Made by a program: the position numbers and the translations under genes | Notes under the pieces: model-generated | Told to the model about the DNA's origin: nothing | Databases searched by the model: none | Seen by the model: the letters and a program-made list of their open reading frames with translations, nothing else | Assembly: GCF_000744105.1 (NCBI RefSeq) | Contig: NZ_JQLH01000001.1 | Coordinates: forward strand, 1,798,001-1,862,000 | Source of the DNA: Maribacter forsetii DSM 18668 | GTDB taxonomy: Bacteria; Bacteroidota; Bacteroidia; Flavobacteriales; Flavobacteriaceae | DNA: 64,000 bases | Reading direction: 5' to 3' | Shown: positions 36,351 through 45,264 of the stretch, in pieces | How positions within the stretch are numbered: the first letter of the stretch is position 1 | Layout: every line of letters starts with the position of its first letter

Positions 36351-38036
36351 ATGACCAAACTAATAAAATTTTTCACACTCATATTAATGTTTCAAGGCTT
36401 GAACGCACAAACAAAAAAATATGATATAGTTATTTATGGGGGTACTTCAGCTGGTATCGCTGCAGCAATTCAATCGAGTAGAATGAATAAATCAGTCGTA
36501 CTTATTGAACCAACAAGCCGAATTGGAGGTTTAACTACAGGAGGCTTAGGACAGACGGATATTGGTAACAAGCAGGCAATAGGAGGAATTTCTAGAGAGT
36601 TTTATGAGAACATTAAAAAGTACTATGACAATTCAAGTAATTGGAAATGGGAAGATAAATCCGATTACAAGGATGGCGGACAAACACGAACGCAAGAAGG
36701 GGAACCTACCATGTGGACTTTTGAACCTTCAGCAGCATTATCGGTTTATGATCAGATGTTAAAAAAAGAGAAGGTAAAACTAGTATACAATGAAAGATTG
36801 AATAGAGATTCTGGTGTAGAAATGGAACATGGTAAAATCATTTCTATTACAATGGAAAGTGGAAAGAAATTCGTCGGTAAAATGTTTCTTGATGCTACTT
36901 ATGAAGGGGATTTAATGGCTACCGCTGGTGTTAGCTATACTGTTGGTCGTGAGAGTAATGAGGAATACGGTGAAACTTTGAACGGTGTTCAGGCCAATAA
37001 TTACAATGTTTCATTGACCAAATTAATTTCTAAAAATGCAGCTAATCATAATTTTATACCAAAAGTAGATCCTTATATTATTAAAGGGGATCCTAAGAGC
37101 GGACTTTTACCGAATATAAATGAAAAACCCGGGGTCGACGGAAATGGAGATGATAAGGTTCAAGCTTATTGTTTTAGAATGTGTTTGACCGACCATCCTG
37201 AGAATAGAATTTCTTTTATAAAACCAGATAATTATAATGAGTTGAACTATGAACTGTTATTTCGCAATTATGAAGCTAGAGAAGGGTCAGTACGAGATAT
37301 GTACTATAAAGGTGGACCTCTATTGCCATTAATAAATTCTAGTATGCCAAATCGTAAGACCGATTCGAATAACAGATTTGGATTTTCTACCGATTATATC
37401 GGAAAGAACTATAACTATCCAGAGGCTTCATACGCTGAAAGAGAAAGAATAGTAGAAGATCACCGCAATTACCAAATGGGCTTAATGTGGACGTTGGCCA
37501 ATCACCCCAGAATTCCTAAAGAGGTTCGTGATGAAGCTTCAAAATGGGGGACAACCAAAGATGAATTTGAGAGAGAAGATGGTTGGCAGCAACAACTATA
37601 TATACGTGAAGCAAGACGTATGGTAAGCGATTATGTTATGACACAGCGTAATTGTGAGGGGCTTGAAGTGGTAGAGGATGTCATTGGGCTAGCCGCATAT
37701 ACAATGGATTCGCATAATGTACAACGTTACGTAGATGCTAACGGTTTTGTTCAAAATGAAGGTAACGTTGAAGCGCATGGCTTTGATCCATACCCTATAA
37801 GCTACAAATCTTTGACACCAAAAAAGGAAGAATGTAAAAATCTAATTGTACCGGTCTGCCTAAGCTCCACCCATATAGCTTTTGGTTCTATTAGAATGGA
37901 ACCGGTATTTATGGTTTTAGGTGAATCAGCGGCTACTGCTGCATCGTTGGCAATTGATTCAAACAATTCAGTTCAGAATGTACCCTATGAAAGTTTGAAA
38001 TCCATTCTACTAAAAAATGGTCAACACCTTAAATAA
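36351..38036 (+). CDS. Secreted FAD-dependent oxidoreductase (PF12831-like), copy 1
   Basis: 561 residues. Signal peptide with likely cleavage after residue 19 (GLNA/Q), so periplasmic or secreted. A GR2-type Rossmann start KYDIVIYGGTSAGIAAAIQS (GGTSAG at 30-35) is followed by Glu53 at the end of beta-2 and by IGGLTTGGLG (58-67). Further FAD_oxidored-type blocks: FLDATYEGDLMATAGVSY, YCFRMCLTDHPENR, REARRMVSDYVMTQ, SHNVQRYVDANGFVQNEG, and the C-terminal SSTHIAFGSIRMEPVFMVLG. Such proteins are often labelled xanthan lyase in databases, without good reason. The substrate is unknown. About 50% of the residues in aligned blocks match the second copy at 39616-41283, so they are paralogues flanking the sulfatase gene. 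Confidence 0.85.
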   Translation: MTKLIKFFTLILMFQGLNAQTKKYDIVIYGGTSAGIAAAIQSSRMNKSVVLIEPTSRIGGLTTGGLGQTDIGNKQAIGGISREFYENIKKYYDNSSNWKWEDKSDYKDGGQTRTQEGEPTMWTFEPSAALSVYDQMLKKEKVKLVYNERLNRDSGVEMEHGKIISITMESGKKFVGKMFLDATYEGDLMATAGVSYTVGRESNEEYGETLNGVQANNYNVSLTKLISKNAANHNFIPKVDPYIIKGDPKSGLLPNINEKPGVDGNGDDKVQAYCFRMCLTDHPENRISFIKPDNYNELNYELLFRNYEAREGSVRDMYYKGGPLLPLINSSMPNRKTDSNNRFGFSTDYIGKNYNYPEASYAERERIVEDHRNYQMGLMWTLANHPRIPKEVRDEASKWGTTKDEFEREDGWQQQLYIREARRMVSDYVMTQRNCEGLEVVEDVIGLAAYTMDSHNVQRYVDANGFVQNEGNVEAHGFDPYPISYKSLTPKKEECKNLIVPVCLSSTHIAFGSIRMEPVFMVLGESAATAASLAIDSNNSVQNVPYESLKSILLKNGQHLK

Positions 38037-38062
38037 TTAATCAAATTATAATTGTTTTAATT

Positions 38063-39619
38063 ATGAAGCCATTAAAAGAAATTGTTAATGAAAAAGCCAC
38101 CAAATTTTGGTTAAGAAAGTATTGCTTTAGTAGTGTTTTAGCGTTATGTATATTGGTTTTTACATCTTGTAAAGAGGAAAAAGTGGAATCAAGTAAATTG
38201 CCAAACATTATCTTAATATTAGCCGATGATCTTGGTTACGGAGATTTGGGTTCATATAATGATCAGTCTTTAGTGCCTACGCCCAATTTGGATAAATTGG
38301 CATCTGAAGGTATCAGTTTTACCAATGCTTATTGTCCTGTCTCGGTTTGCACACCATCAAGATATGCGTTGATGACCGGTACATATCCTTTTAGAAGTTG
38401 GAAGAAATCCGGTGTACTTGCAAATTATGAACCTTCCATGATAAGCGATGGTCAATTAACACTTCCTAAAATGCTAAAGGAAGCGGGTTATATGACGGCA
38501 GGTTTTGGAAAATGGCATTTAGGAGCAAATTTTCCAACATTGGACGGACTTAAACCAGCGGGATACGGTCAGTTTAAATCAGAAAATAATGGTAAAAATA
38601 TCGATTTGAGCAAACCAATTGAAAATGGTCCAGTGGATAAAGGTTTTGAAAATTGGTACGGGTTTAGCTGTGCGAGTGAATGCTGGGTAATGGAAGGTAA
38701 TAATATAGTTGCGGCCTTACAACATGAATTTTATAATATAGATGCAGCCAAGGGTAAGGAACATATTGAAATTATTCCATCTAACGAGTATTTAAAACTA
38801 CTTACTAAAAAAAGTATCGCATTTTTAAGTCAGAGATTCAGGTCAACAGATAAAAATCCGTTTTTTCTATACTTTGCTCCTTATGTACCACACATTCCAT
38901 TGTCGGTAAGTGATGAGTTTATTGGGAAAACAAAAGCTGGAACCTATGGTGATTATGTTGCTGAATTGGATACTTATATTGGTCAAATATTAGATACACT
39001 TGAGAGTTCTGGACAGGCGGATAATACCCTAATACTTTTTGCTAGTGACAATGGGTCGCAATTTGAAAGAACTGGTATATATAAAAATAATGCCAACCCT
39101 AGTAATGATTTAGCAAGTGTAAAAGAAAAACATAATGACCCAGAAGAGCATCATCCAAATGGTAATCTTAAAGGGTCTAAATGGACAATATGGGAAGGCG
39201 GGGTGCGTATGCCATTTATAGCAAAATGGCCAGGTAAAATTCCGACAGGTATGAAGTCGGATAAGATTTTTGCTTTAAACGATGTAATGGCAACTTTGGG
39301 AGCTCTTGTCAATTATGACTTGCCAGAGAATGTTGCGATAGATAGTTATGATCAATCTTTAAACTTTTTGGGAAAGGAAAATAATATTAGAAATACTGTC
39401 GTAGTACAATCTTCCAATGGTCAAATGGGATTGCGGAAAGGGGACTGGAAATATGTTCAGCCAAACGAGAATGATTTACAGGGTCAATTATATAATCTGG
39501 CGGAGGATGAATCTGAATCTAATGATTTAATTAACGAGCATTTTGAATTGGTAGAAGAAATGAAAAAAGAACTACTTGAAATAACATCCAATACCTACTC
39601 TAAAAATCAAAACAAATGA
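38063..39619 (+). CDS. Formylglycine-dependent sulfatase (S1 family), lipoprotein
   Basis: 518 residues. A lipoprotein signal with Cys36 (FTSC). Sulfatase metal residues in NIILILADDLGYGDLG (Asp55, Asp56) and the maturation motif CTPSR with Cys96, the residue converted to formylglycine by the Cys-type maturase. Later GKWHLG, SDNGSQFE and KGSKWTIWEGG complete the active site. It removes sulfate from a carbohydrate or related ester; the substrate cannot be read from the sequence. It sits between two paralogous flavoenzymes and its TGA overlaps the ATG of the second (39616-39619), so the proteins are made together. Confidence 0.93.
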   Translation: MKPLKEIVNEKATKFWLRKYCFSSVLALCILVFTSCKEEKVESSKLPNIILILADDLGYGDLGSYNDQSLVPTPNLDKLASEGISFTNAYCPVSVCTPSRYALMTGTYPFRSWKKSGVLANYEPSMISDGQLTLPKMLKEAGYMTAGFGKWHLGANFPTLDGLKPAGYGQFKSENNGKNIDLSKPIENGPVDKGFENWYGFSCASECWVMEGNNIVAALQHEFYNIDAAKGKEHIEIIPSNEYLKLLTKKSIAFLSQRFRSTDKNPFFLYFAPYVPHIPLSVSDEFIGKTKAGTYGDYVAELDTYIGQILDTLESSGQADNTLILFASDNGSQFERTGIYKNNANPSNDLASVKEKHNDPEEHHPNGNLKGSKWTIWEGGVRMPFIAKWPGKIPTGMKSDKIFALNDVMATLGALVNYDLPENVAIDSYDQSLNFLGKENNIRNTVVVQSSNGQMGLRKGDWKYVQPNENDLQGQLYNLAEDESESNDLINEHFELVEEMKKELLEITSNTYSKNQNK

Positions 39620-41283
39620 AAAGTATAAGCCGTTTCGTACTTCATATGGTAGTGTTGATGATTTCAACTTTGATTTTGTATTCATGCGAGGATAAATCTA
39701 CAGATGTAAAAGAAACAATTACAGCAGACATTATTATTTATGGGGGAACTTCAGCGGCAATAACGGCAGCAGTAGAGGCAAAACGCTCTGGGAAATCGGT
39801 TATAGTTGTTTCTCCAGATAAGCATTTGGGAGGATTGACCTCTGGAGGATTAGGATGGACTGATACTGGTGATAAAAGTGTAATTGGAGGACTTGCAAGA
39901 GAATTTTATCAAAGAATTTATAAGCATTATAATACTGATGAGGCTTGGAAATGGCAACCTAAAAGTGAATATGGAAATACAGGACAAGGTACACCAGCCA
40001 TGGATGGAGAAAATAGGACTATGTGGATTTTTGAACCTCGTGTTGCAGAAAATGTATTTGAAGACTTAATTAAAGAGAATGAAATTAGGGTTTATAGAGA
40101 TGAATGGTTAGATCGGGAGAATGGTGTACTTGTAGAAGACGGAACTATTAAATCAATTTCTACGTTGACAGGTAAAACATACTCAGCTAAAGTTTTTTTA
40201 GATGCAACCTACGAAGGTGATTTAATGGCTGCTGCTGGAGTAAGTTATCATGTAGGTAGGGAAGGCAAAGATGTTTATGGAGAAAAATGGAATGGAGTGC
40301 AGACAGGTGTTTTACATCATAAACATTGGTTTCAATCTAATATATCCCCTTATATAATACCAGGGGATTCAACTAGTGGTTTGTTACCTAGGGTTTCCAG
40401 TAAAGCACCAGGTAAGAAACATGATGGGGACCATAAGATTCAAGCATATTGTTTTCGTACTTGTATGACTAATCATGAAGCCAATAGAGTACCTTTTCCA
40501 AAGCCTGAAGGTTATGACCCAATGCAATATGAATTGCTTGCTCGTGTATTTGATTCAGGTTGGAATGAATGGTTCAATAAGTTTGATGCCATTCCCAATC
40601 ATAAGACAGATACAAATAATCATGGACCGTTTAGTAGCGACAATATCGGTATGAATTATGATTATCCAGAGGCTTCATATGAAAGAAGAAAAGAGATTAT
40701 AAAAGAACACGAGCAATACCAAAAAGGACTTTTATGGTTTGTAGCAAATGACCCTAGAGTGCCAAAAAATATTCAAATGGAAATGCAAAAATGGGGGTTA
40801 GCTAAAGATGAATTTGTGGATAATGGTAACTGGCCACATCAAATTTATGTTCGAGAAGCAAGACGAATGGTAGGTGAATTTGTAATGACAGAGAATGAAC
40901 TATTAAAAAAGAGTAAGACTCCTAACCCAATAGGATTAGGTTCATATACTATGGATTCTCACAATGCACAACGTTATATAAAACCCGATGGATTTGTACA
41001 AAACGAAGGAGATATTGGAGTAGAAACTAACGGTCCATATACTATTTCTTATGGCTCGTTGGTACCTAAAAAAAGCGAATGTGAAAATTTACTTGTTCCC
41101 GTCTGTGTTTCATCAAGTCATATAGCTTTTGGCTCTATTAGAATGGAACCAGTTTTCATGATATTAGGACAATCGGCAGCTGCGGCGGCCGTTATGGCAA
41201 TAGATGAGAATACTGCAGTACAAAATGTTGATTATACGCAATTGAAAAAGGTGTTGTTGTCTAGAGGACAAATAATCGAATGA
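39616..41283 (+). CDS. FAD-dependent oxidoreductase (PF12831-like) lipoprotein, copy 2
   Basis: 555 residues. Lipobox with Cys24 (LYSC), so membrane-anchored, unlike copy 1. Same architecture as the protein at 36351-38036: ADIIIYGGTSAAITAAVEA (43-48 GGTSAA), LGGLTSGGLGWTDTGDKSV, FLDATYEGDLMAAAGVSYH, REARRMVGEFVMTE, SHNAQRY, and SSSHIAFGSIRMEPVFMILG. At the end of beta-2, where copy 1 has Glu53, this copy has Ser66 (VVSPDKHLGG), and the last Gly of the dinucleotide motif is Ala48. These changes touch the FAD-ribose site; whether FAD binding survives is unknown. Last gene of the operon; terminator at 41343-41380. Confidence 0.85.
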   Translation: MKSISRFVLHMVVLMISTLILYSCEDKSTDVKETITADIIIYGGTSAAITAAVEAKRSGKSVIVVSPDKHLGGLTSGGLGWTDTGDKSVIGGLAREFYQRIYKHYNTDEAWKWQPKSEYGNTGQGTPAMDGENRTMWIFEPRVAENVFEDLIKENEIRVYRDEWLDRENGVLVEDGTIKSISTLTGKTYSAKVFLDATYEGDLMAAAGVSYHVGREGKDVYGEKWNGVQTGVLHHKHWFQSNISPYIIPGDSTSGLLPRVSSKAPGKKHDGDHKIQAYCFRTCMTNHEANRVPFPKPEGYDPMQYELLARVFDSGWNEWFNKFDAIPNHKTDTNNHGPFSSDNIGMNYDYPEASYERRKEIIKEHEQYQKGLLWFVANDPRVPKNIQMEMQKWGLAKDEFVDNGNWPHQIYVREARRMVGEFVMTENELLKKSKTPNPIGLGSYTMDSHNAQRYIKPDGFVQNEGDIGVETNGPYTISYGSLVPKKSECENLLVPVCVSSSHIAFGSIRMEPVFMILGQSAAAAAVMAIDENTAVQNVDYTQLKKVLLSRGQIIE

Positions 41284-41342
41284 TTTTAGTTGGGTTTTCC
41301 ATTAAATGTGAAAATATTATTTGAGCATGTTAGTTTAATTGC

Positions 41343-41380
41343 AAATAGGGATAACGATATATAGTTGTCCCTATTTTTTT
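41343..41380 (+). terminator. Terminator of the sulfatase locus
   Basis: AAATAGGGATAAC (41343-41355) and GTTGTCCCTATTT (41364-41376) pair with one G-T, followed by T to 41380. Sixty bases after the last oxidoreductase stop. Confidence 0.85.
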
Positions 41381-41441
41381 ATTTAAAATACAAAGAATTA
41401 TAAATAGCGTTTTACACGTATCAATAAAAATAAGTGATGTT

Positions 41442-42842
41442 TTACTTCCCGATACAAAAATTAGCAAATATATTTCCCAACAACTCATCGTTGGTCACTT
41501 GGCCTGTGATTTCTCCTAAATGGTAAAGAGCTTCCTTAACATCAATTGCCATGAGATCGCTTGAAAGTTCTGCTTTCATTCCAAATTGAACTTTTTCTAT
41601 TTCTTCTAATGCTTTTAGTAAGGAGTTATAATGGCGGGTATTGGTAACTATCGTTTCATTATTGCGTAGAGCTCCTGTATTCACAAATTCTAAAAGGCTA
41701 TTTTGTAATTCTTCTACACCTTCTCCAGTTTTTGCAGATAGGTATTTTACATCATCTAAATAGGTGCCGATTTTATTCTTCTCATCCTCAGAAAGGGTAT
41801 CGGCTTTATTTACAAGCAATACTAAAGGTTTTAGCGGATTCTGATTTTTTATTTTCTCAAAATCGATGACAATATTTTTGAGTTTCTTATCGTCAGCTAA
41901 AATCTTTGATCCATCAACCAGTAGTAAAATTACTTGTGCCTGTTCTATTTTTTCGAATGTTCGTTTAATTCCCATGCCTTCTACAACATCTTGGGTCTCA
42001 CGAATTCCTGCGGTATCTATGAATCTGAAACCAATTCCGCCAATAGATATTTCATCTTCTATAGTGTCTCGGGTTGTTCCGGCAATATCAGATACCAATG
42101 CGCGCTCTTCATTTAAAAACGCATTTAAAAGGGTAGATTTACCTACGTTAGGTTCGCCTACAATAGCCACTGGAATACCATTTTTAATTACATTTCCTAC
42201 TGCAAAAGAATCTATTAGACCTTGCAATACTTTTTGAATGCGTGTAAGTAGTTCCTTAAATTGAGTACGGTCTGCGAATTCTACATCTTCTTCAGAAAAA
42301 TCGAGTTCTAGTTCTATTAATGAAGCAAAGTTCAGCAACTCTGTTCGTAATTGTTTTATTTCATTACTGAAACCCCCACGCATTTGTTGAACAGCTATTT
42401 GATGACTCGCAGCGTTATCACTAGAGATTAAATCGGCAACAGCTTCTGCCTGACTTAAATCCATCTTACCATTTAAAAAGGCTCTTAGGGTAAACTCACC
42501 TGCATCTGCGGTTCTACAACCATTTCTAAGAAACAATTGAATTATTTGCTGTTGTATATATGGTGAACCGTGGCACGATATTTCTATCACGTTTTCTCCT
42601 GTATAAGAATATGGATTTTTAAATATGGAAACGAGTGCTTGATCTAGTATATTTTCTCCATCCTTAATATAACCTAAGTGTATGGTATGGCTTTTTTGGT
42701 TTTCAAGAATTTTACCTGAAACCGATTCAAATTGTTTAGTAGCAATGGTAATGGCATCGGGTCCTGAAAGTCTTATAACTGCGATTGCTCCTGCGCCTGC
42801 TGGAGTTGCTAATGCTATTATAGTATCGGTTTGAATCATCAT
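41442..42842 (-). CDS. mnmE: tRNA-U34 modification GTPase MnmE
   Basis: 466 residues. N-terminal tetrahydrofolate-binding domain (TIIALATPAGAGAIAVIRLSG), a G domain with GEPNVGKSTLLNA and DTAGIRET, NKAD, and the C-terminal FCIGK with the essential Cys. Acts with MnmG on the wobble uridine of tRNAs. Two adjacent ATG codons start the frame; a -7-like box (CAAAAATA on plus, 42844-42851) ends two bases upstream of the first and five of the second, so translation might begin at 42839 on a leaderless message. Converges with the sulfatase operon. Confidence 0.95.
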   Translation of the reverse strand: MMIQTDTIIALATPAGAGAIAVIRLSGPDAITIATKQFESVSGKILENQKSHTIHLGYIKDGENILDQALVSIFKNPYSYTGENVIEISCHGSPYIQQQIIQLFLRNGCRTADAGEFTLRAFLNGKMDLSQAEAVADLISSDNAASHQIAVQQMRGGFSNEIKQLRTELLNFASLIELELDFSEEDVEFADRTQFKELLTRIQKVLQGLIDSFAVGNVIKNGIPVAIVGEPNVGKSTLLNAFLNEERALVSDIAGTTRDTIEDEISIGGIGFRFIDTAGIRETQDVVEGMGIKRTFEKIEQAQVILLLVDGSKILADDKKLKNIVIDFEKIKNQNPLKPLVLLVNKADTLSEDEKNKIGTYLDDVKYLSAKTGEGVEELQNSLLEFVNTGALRNNETIVTNTRHYNSLLKALEEIEKVQFGMKAELSSDLMAIDVKEALYHLGEITGQVTNDELLGNIFANFCIGK

Positions 42843-42891
42843 GCAAAAATAATCAATTATAACTGTTGTAGTTTTCTTAATTTAAACACCT

Positions 42892-42925
42892 TTTGTTTTC
42901 AGTATTCAATTATATAGTAATTTTG
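42892..42925 (+). promoter_or_regulatory. Promoter of the Lys-rich coiled-coil gene
   Basis: TTTG (42892-42895), 22-base spacer, TAATTTTG (42918-42925). Predicted start site about 42930, giving a short leader to the ATG at 42950. It supports the downstream ATG rather than the upstream in-frame one at 42893. Confidence 0.65.
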
Positions 42926-42949
42926 CATGTTATAAAATGTAATCTTAAA

Positions 42950-43357
42950 ATGAAAAAAGTACTTGTATTATTAGTGTTTATGTTAGTTGGCTCTTTAGCT
43001 GTTGCTCAAAGTGAAACTCCAAATTCTTCTACCGAAATTACGGTTGACCAAGAAAAGGAAATGGATGATGTTAAAAAGAAGGTTGATAGGGCTGAAGCAA
43101 AAGCTAAAAAAGAAAAGAAAGAAGCTGCCGCTAAGAAGAAGGAAGAGAAGTTGAAAAAGCAAATTAAGTCTAAAGAAAAGTCTATTTCCAGCGAAGAGAA
43201 ACAAATTGAAAAATTAAAAAGTCAGTTGGAAAAAGGGAAGGTTAAAGGAACACTTTCTCCGGTTGATATTCAGAAAAAAGAAGATAAGATTGCTAAGAGT
43301 CAAATGAAGATAATGAAAGAGCAGGAAAAACTTAAAAAGCTAAATAGAAAATTATAA
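42950..43357 (+). CDS. Small secreted Lys/Glu-rich coiled-coil protein
   Basis: 135 residues from ATG 42950. A clean signal peptide (KKVLVLLVFMLVGSLAVAQ, cleavage after Ala-Gln) is followed by a highly charged, almost entirely helical region with heptad-like Lys/Glu runs (VKKKVDRAEAKAKKEKKEA, IEKLKSQLEKG). No enzyme motif. Likely a periplasmic coiled coil of unknown role; similar small proteins are frequent in Flavobacteriaceae. Followed by the DUF4870 gene 72 bases on. Confidence 0.75.
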   Translation: MKKVLVLLVFMLVGSLAVAQSETPNSSTEITVDQEKEMDDVKKKVDRAEAKAKKEKKEAAAKKKEEKLKKQIKSKEKSISSEEKQIEKLKSQLEKGKVKGTLSPVDIQKKEDKIAKSQMKIMKEQEKLKKLNRKL

Positions 43358-43429
43358 TTTCTAATTTTTGTAACATTTATGGGGTTTGTGCGTCTTATTT
43401 ATAGTATTCATCATTAAAATCAATCAAAA

Positions 43430-43798
43430 ATGGAACTAGTAAATAAAAACGCAGTAGTTGTTCGTGAAGACCGTAATTTGTTGGTCATTACTCATTTGTC
43501 TCAATATTTAGATTTTATAACAGGATTTGGCGGACTTATAGTGCCGCTGGTGATTTGGTTAACAACCAAAGATTCTGTTATTGGTATGGATGAGCATGGT
43601 AAATCTGTCATTAACTTTCAGTTAACCCTGATCTTATATTTAGTAATTGGTATTCCTGGTATCTTATTATTCGGACTCGGAATCTTATTGCTGATTTTTG
43701 CCGGTATCTTATCAATTGTGATGCCTGCAGTAAATGCCATAAAAGCAAGTAACGGAGAATCTCCTAGTTATTTTGGAACCATACGGTTTATATCGTAA
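43430..43798 (+). CDS. DUF4870 (Tic20-like) membrane protein
   Basis: 122 residues with three or four membrane helices (about 28-48, 62-85, 86-105). The LVITHLSQYLDFITGFGGLI start and DEHGKSVINFQLTL block are typical of DUF4870. Function unknown. Ends just before a bidirectional terminator shared with dnaN. Confidence 0.85.
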   Translation: MELVNKNAVVVREDRNLLVITHLSQYLDFITGFGGLIVPLVIWLTTKDSVIGMDEHGKSVINFQLTLILYLVIGIPGILLFGLGILLLIFAGILSIVMPAVNAIKASNGESPSYFGTIRFIS

Positions 43799-43816
43799 AC
43801 AAGATATAAAGCATAA

Positions 43817-43850
43817 AAAAAAGGGTCAGTTGAATAACTGACCCTTTTTT
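43817..43850. terminator. Bidirectional terminator between DUF4870 gene and dnaN
   Basis: AAAAAAGGGTCAGTT (43817-43831) and its perfect complement (43836-43850), four-base loop, with A- and T-runs on both flanks. Confidence 0.9.
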
Positions 43851-43867
43851 ATTTATAGTTTTTAGTA

Positions 43868-44986
43868 CTATCCGTTAAGCATAACAGGCATTACTAACAT
43901 AGTTACAAATTCACCTTCATCCAAACCATCTGTTGGGGTAAGTATACCTGCACGGTTTGGTAAACTCATTTCTAAAGAAACTTCATCAGAACCTAAGTTG
44001 TTCAACATTTCGGTTAAGAACCTAGAGTTGAAACCAATTTGCATGTCATCACCTTGGTAAGCACATGTCAATCTTTCTTCTGCTTTGTTAGAATAATCAA
44101 GATCTTCAGCAGATATATTTAGTTCTGCACCTGCTATCTTTAAACGTATTTGGTGTGTTGTTTTATTAGAGAAAATAGAAACCCTTTTTACTGAGCTCAA
44201 AAACTGATTTCTTGCAATAGTAAGTTTGTTCGGGTTTTCTTTTGGTATTACCGCTTCGTAGTTAGGGTATTTGCCATCTATTAGTCTACAAATCAATTCA
44301 GTTTCATCAAAACTGAATTTTGCATTACTTTCATTGTATTCAATAAGCACATCAGACTCACTACCAGCTAAAATACCTTTCAATAAAGTCAAAGGTTTTT
44401 TAGGCATAATGAATTCCGCTACTTGAGAAGCTCTTACATCTGTTCGTTGGTATTTCACCAATTTATGTGCGTCAGTAGCAACGAACGTTAAGTTCTCTGG
44501 AGAAAATTGAAAAAATACTCCGCTCATTACAGGTCTTAAGTCATCATTACCTGCAGCAAATATTGTTTTGTTAATCGCTGTTGCCAAAATATCACCAAGT
44601 AATGTTGTTGAACTTGGACTTGTTAATTCAACTGCTTTTGGGAATTCAGCTCCATCAGCATATGCAAGCGCATATTTACCGTGGTTAGAACTGATTTCTA
44701 CTGTATTGTTATCCTCAACAACAAAAGTCAGTGGTTGTTCAGGGAAAGTTTTTAAAGTTTCTAAAAGCAATCTTGCTGGTACAGCTATAGTACCTTCGTT
44801 GTCAGAATCTACTTTTATAACTGAACTCATGGTGGTTTCCAAATCGGAAGCTGAGACCGTTAGTTTGTCCTTCTGCAAATCGAACAGAAAATTATCCAGA
44901 ATAGGTAACGTATTACTGTTGTTGATTACACCTCCTAATATTTGAAGTTGTTTTAGCAAATAGGTACTTGAAACTATAAATTTCAT
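43868..44986 (-). CDS. dnaN: DNA polymerase III beta subunit (sliding clamp)
   Basis: 372 residues, three clamp domains. N-terminal MKFIVSSTYLLKQLQ, SASDLETTMSS, RLLLETLKTFP, a middle AGNDDLRPVMSGVFF, CRLIDGKYPNYEAVIP, and the C-terminal LVMPVMLNG close. Monocistronic here, with neither dnaA nor recF beside it, so there is no sign of oriC. Confidence 0.97.
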   Translation of the reverse strand: MKFIVSSTYLLKQLQILGGVINNSNTLPILDNFLFDLQKDKLTVSASDLETTMSSVIKVDSDNEGTIAVPARLLLETLKTFPEQPLTFVVEDNNTVEISSNHGKYALAYADGAEFPKAVELTSPSSTTLLGDILATAINKTIFAAGNDDLRPVMSGVFFQFSPENLTFVATDAHKLVKYQRTDVRASQVAEFIMPKKPLTLLKGILAGSESDVLIEYNESNAKFSFDETELICRLIDGKYPNYEAVIPKENPNKLTIARNQFLSSVKRVSIFSNKTTHQIRLKIAGAELNISAEDLDYSNKAEERLTCAYQGDDMQIGFNSRFLTEMLNNLGSDEVSLEMSLPNRAGILTPTDGLDEGEFVTMLVMPVMLNG

Positions 44987-45069
44987 TCTTTAATATTTAT
45001 TGATATTTTCCTTGAATTCATCAAGAAAAATAGGTTTAAACTCCTTATTGTTGGCAGTTTTCGTTACCA

Positions 45070-45105
45070 ACAAAGATATTTTAATTGACCTTTTTAAGGA
45101 AACAA
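45070..45105 (-). promoter_or_regulatory. Candidate dnaN promoter
   Basis: Minus strand: TTTG (45105-45102), 24-base spacer, TATCTTTG (45077-45070). The -7 box is a full match; the spacer is one base over the usual range. Predicts a leader of about 78 bases. The rest of 44987-45264 shows no gene. Confidence 0.48.
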
Positions 45106-45264
45106 ACTTATTAACAGTTTGTTATCTATTAAGGTAGTGTATAATACTAGGTATTACTACATTAAGATCATATTAATTAATTTCAGGCATTAGTTATTAA
45201 CTTTTGACCTCTTCCTATATTTTAAAAATACGCTTAAATATTCTTGAAATTGAATTTGCTAATG

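Noticed and set aside
36239..36424. Plus-strand frame of 61 codons before the first FAD oxidoreductase
   Set aside because: Runs into the start of a well-supported gene in another frame and looks like low-information sequence.
43868..44986. Replication origin near dnaN
   Set aside because: No dnaA, recF or visible DnaA-box cluster around it.
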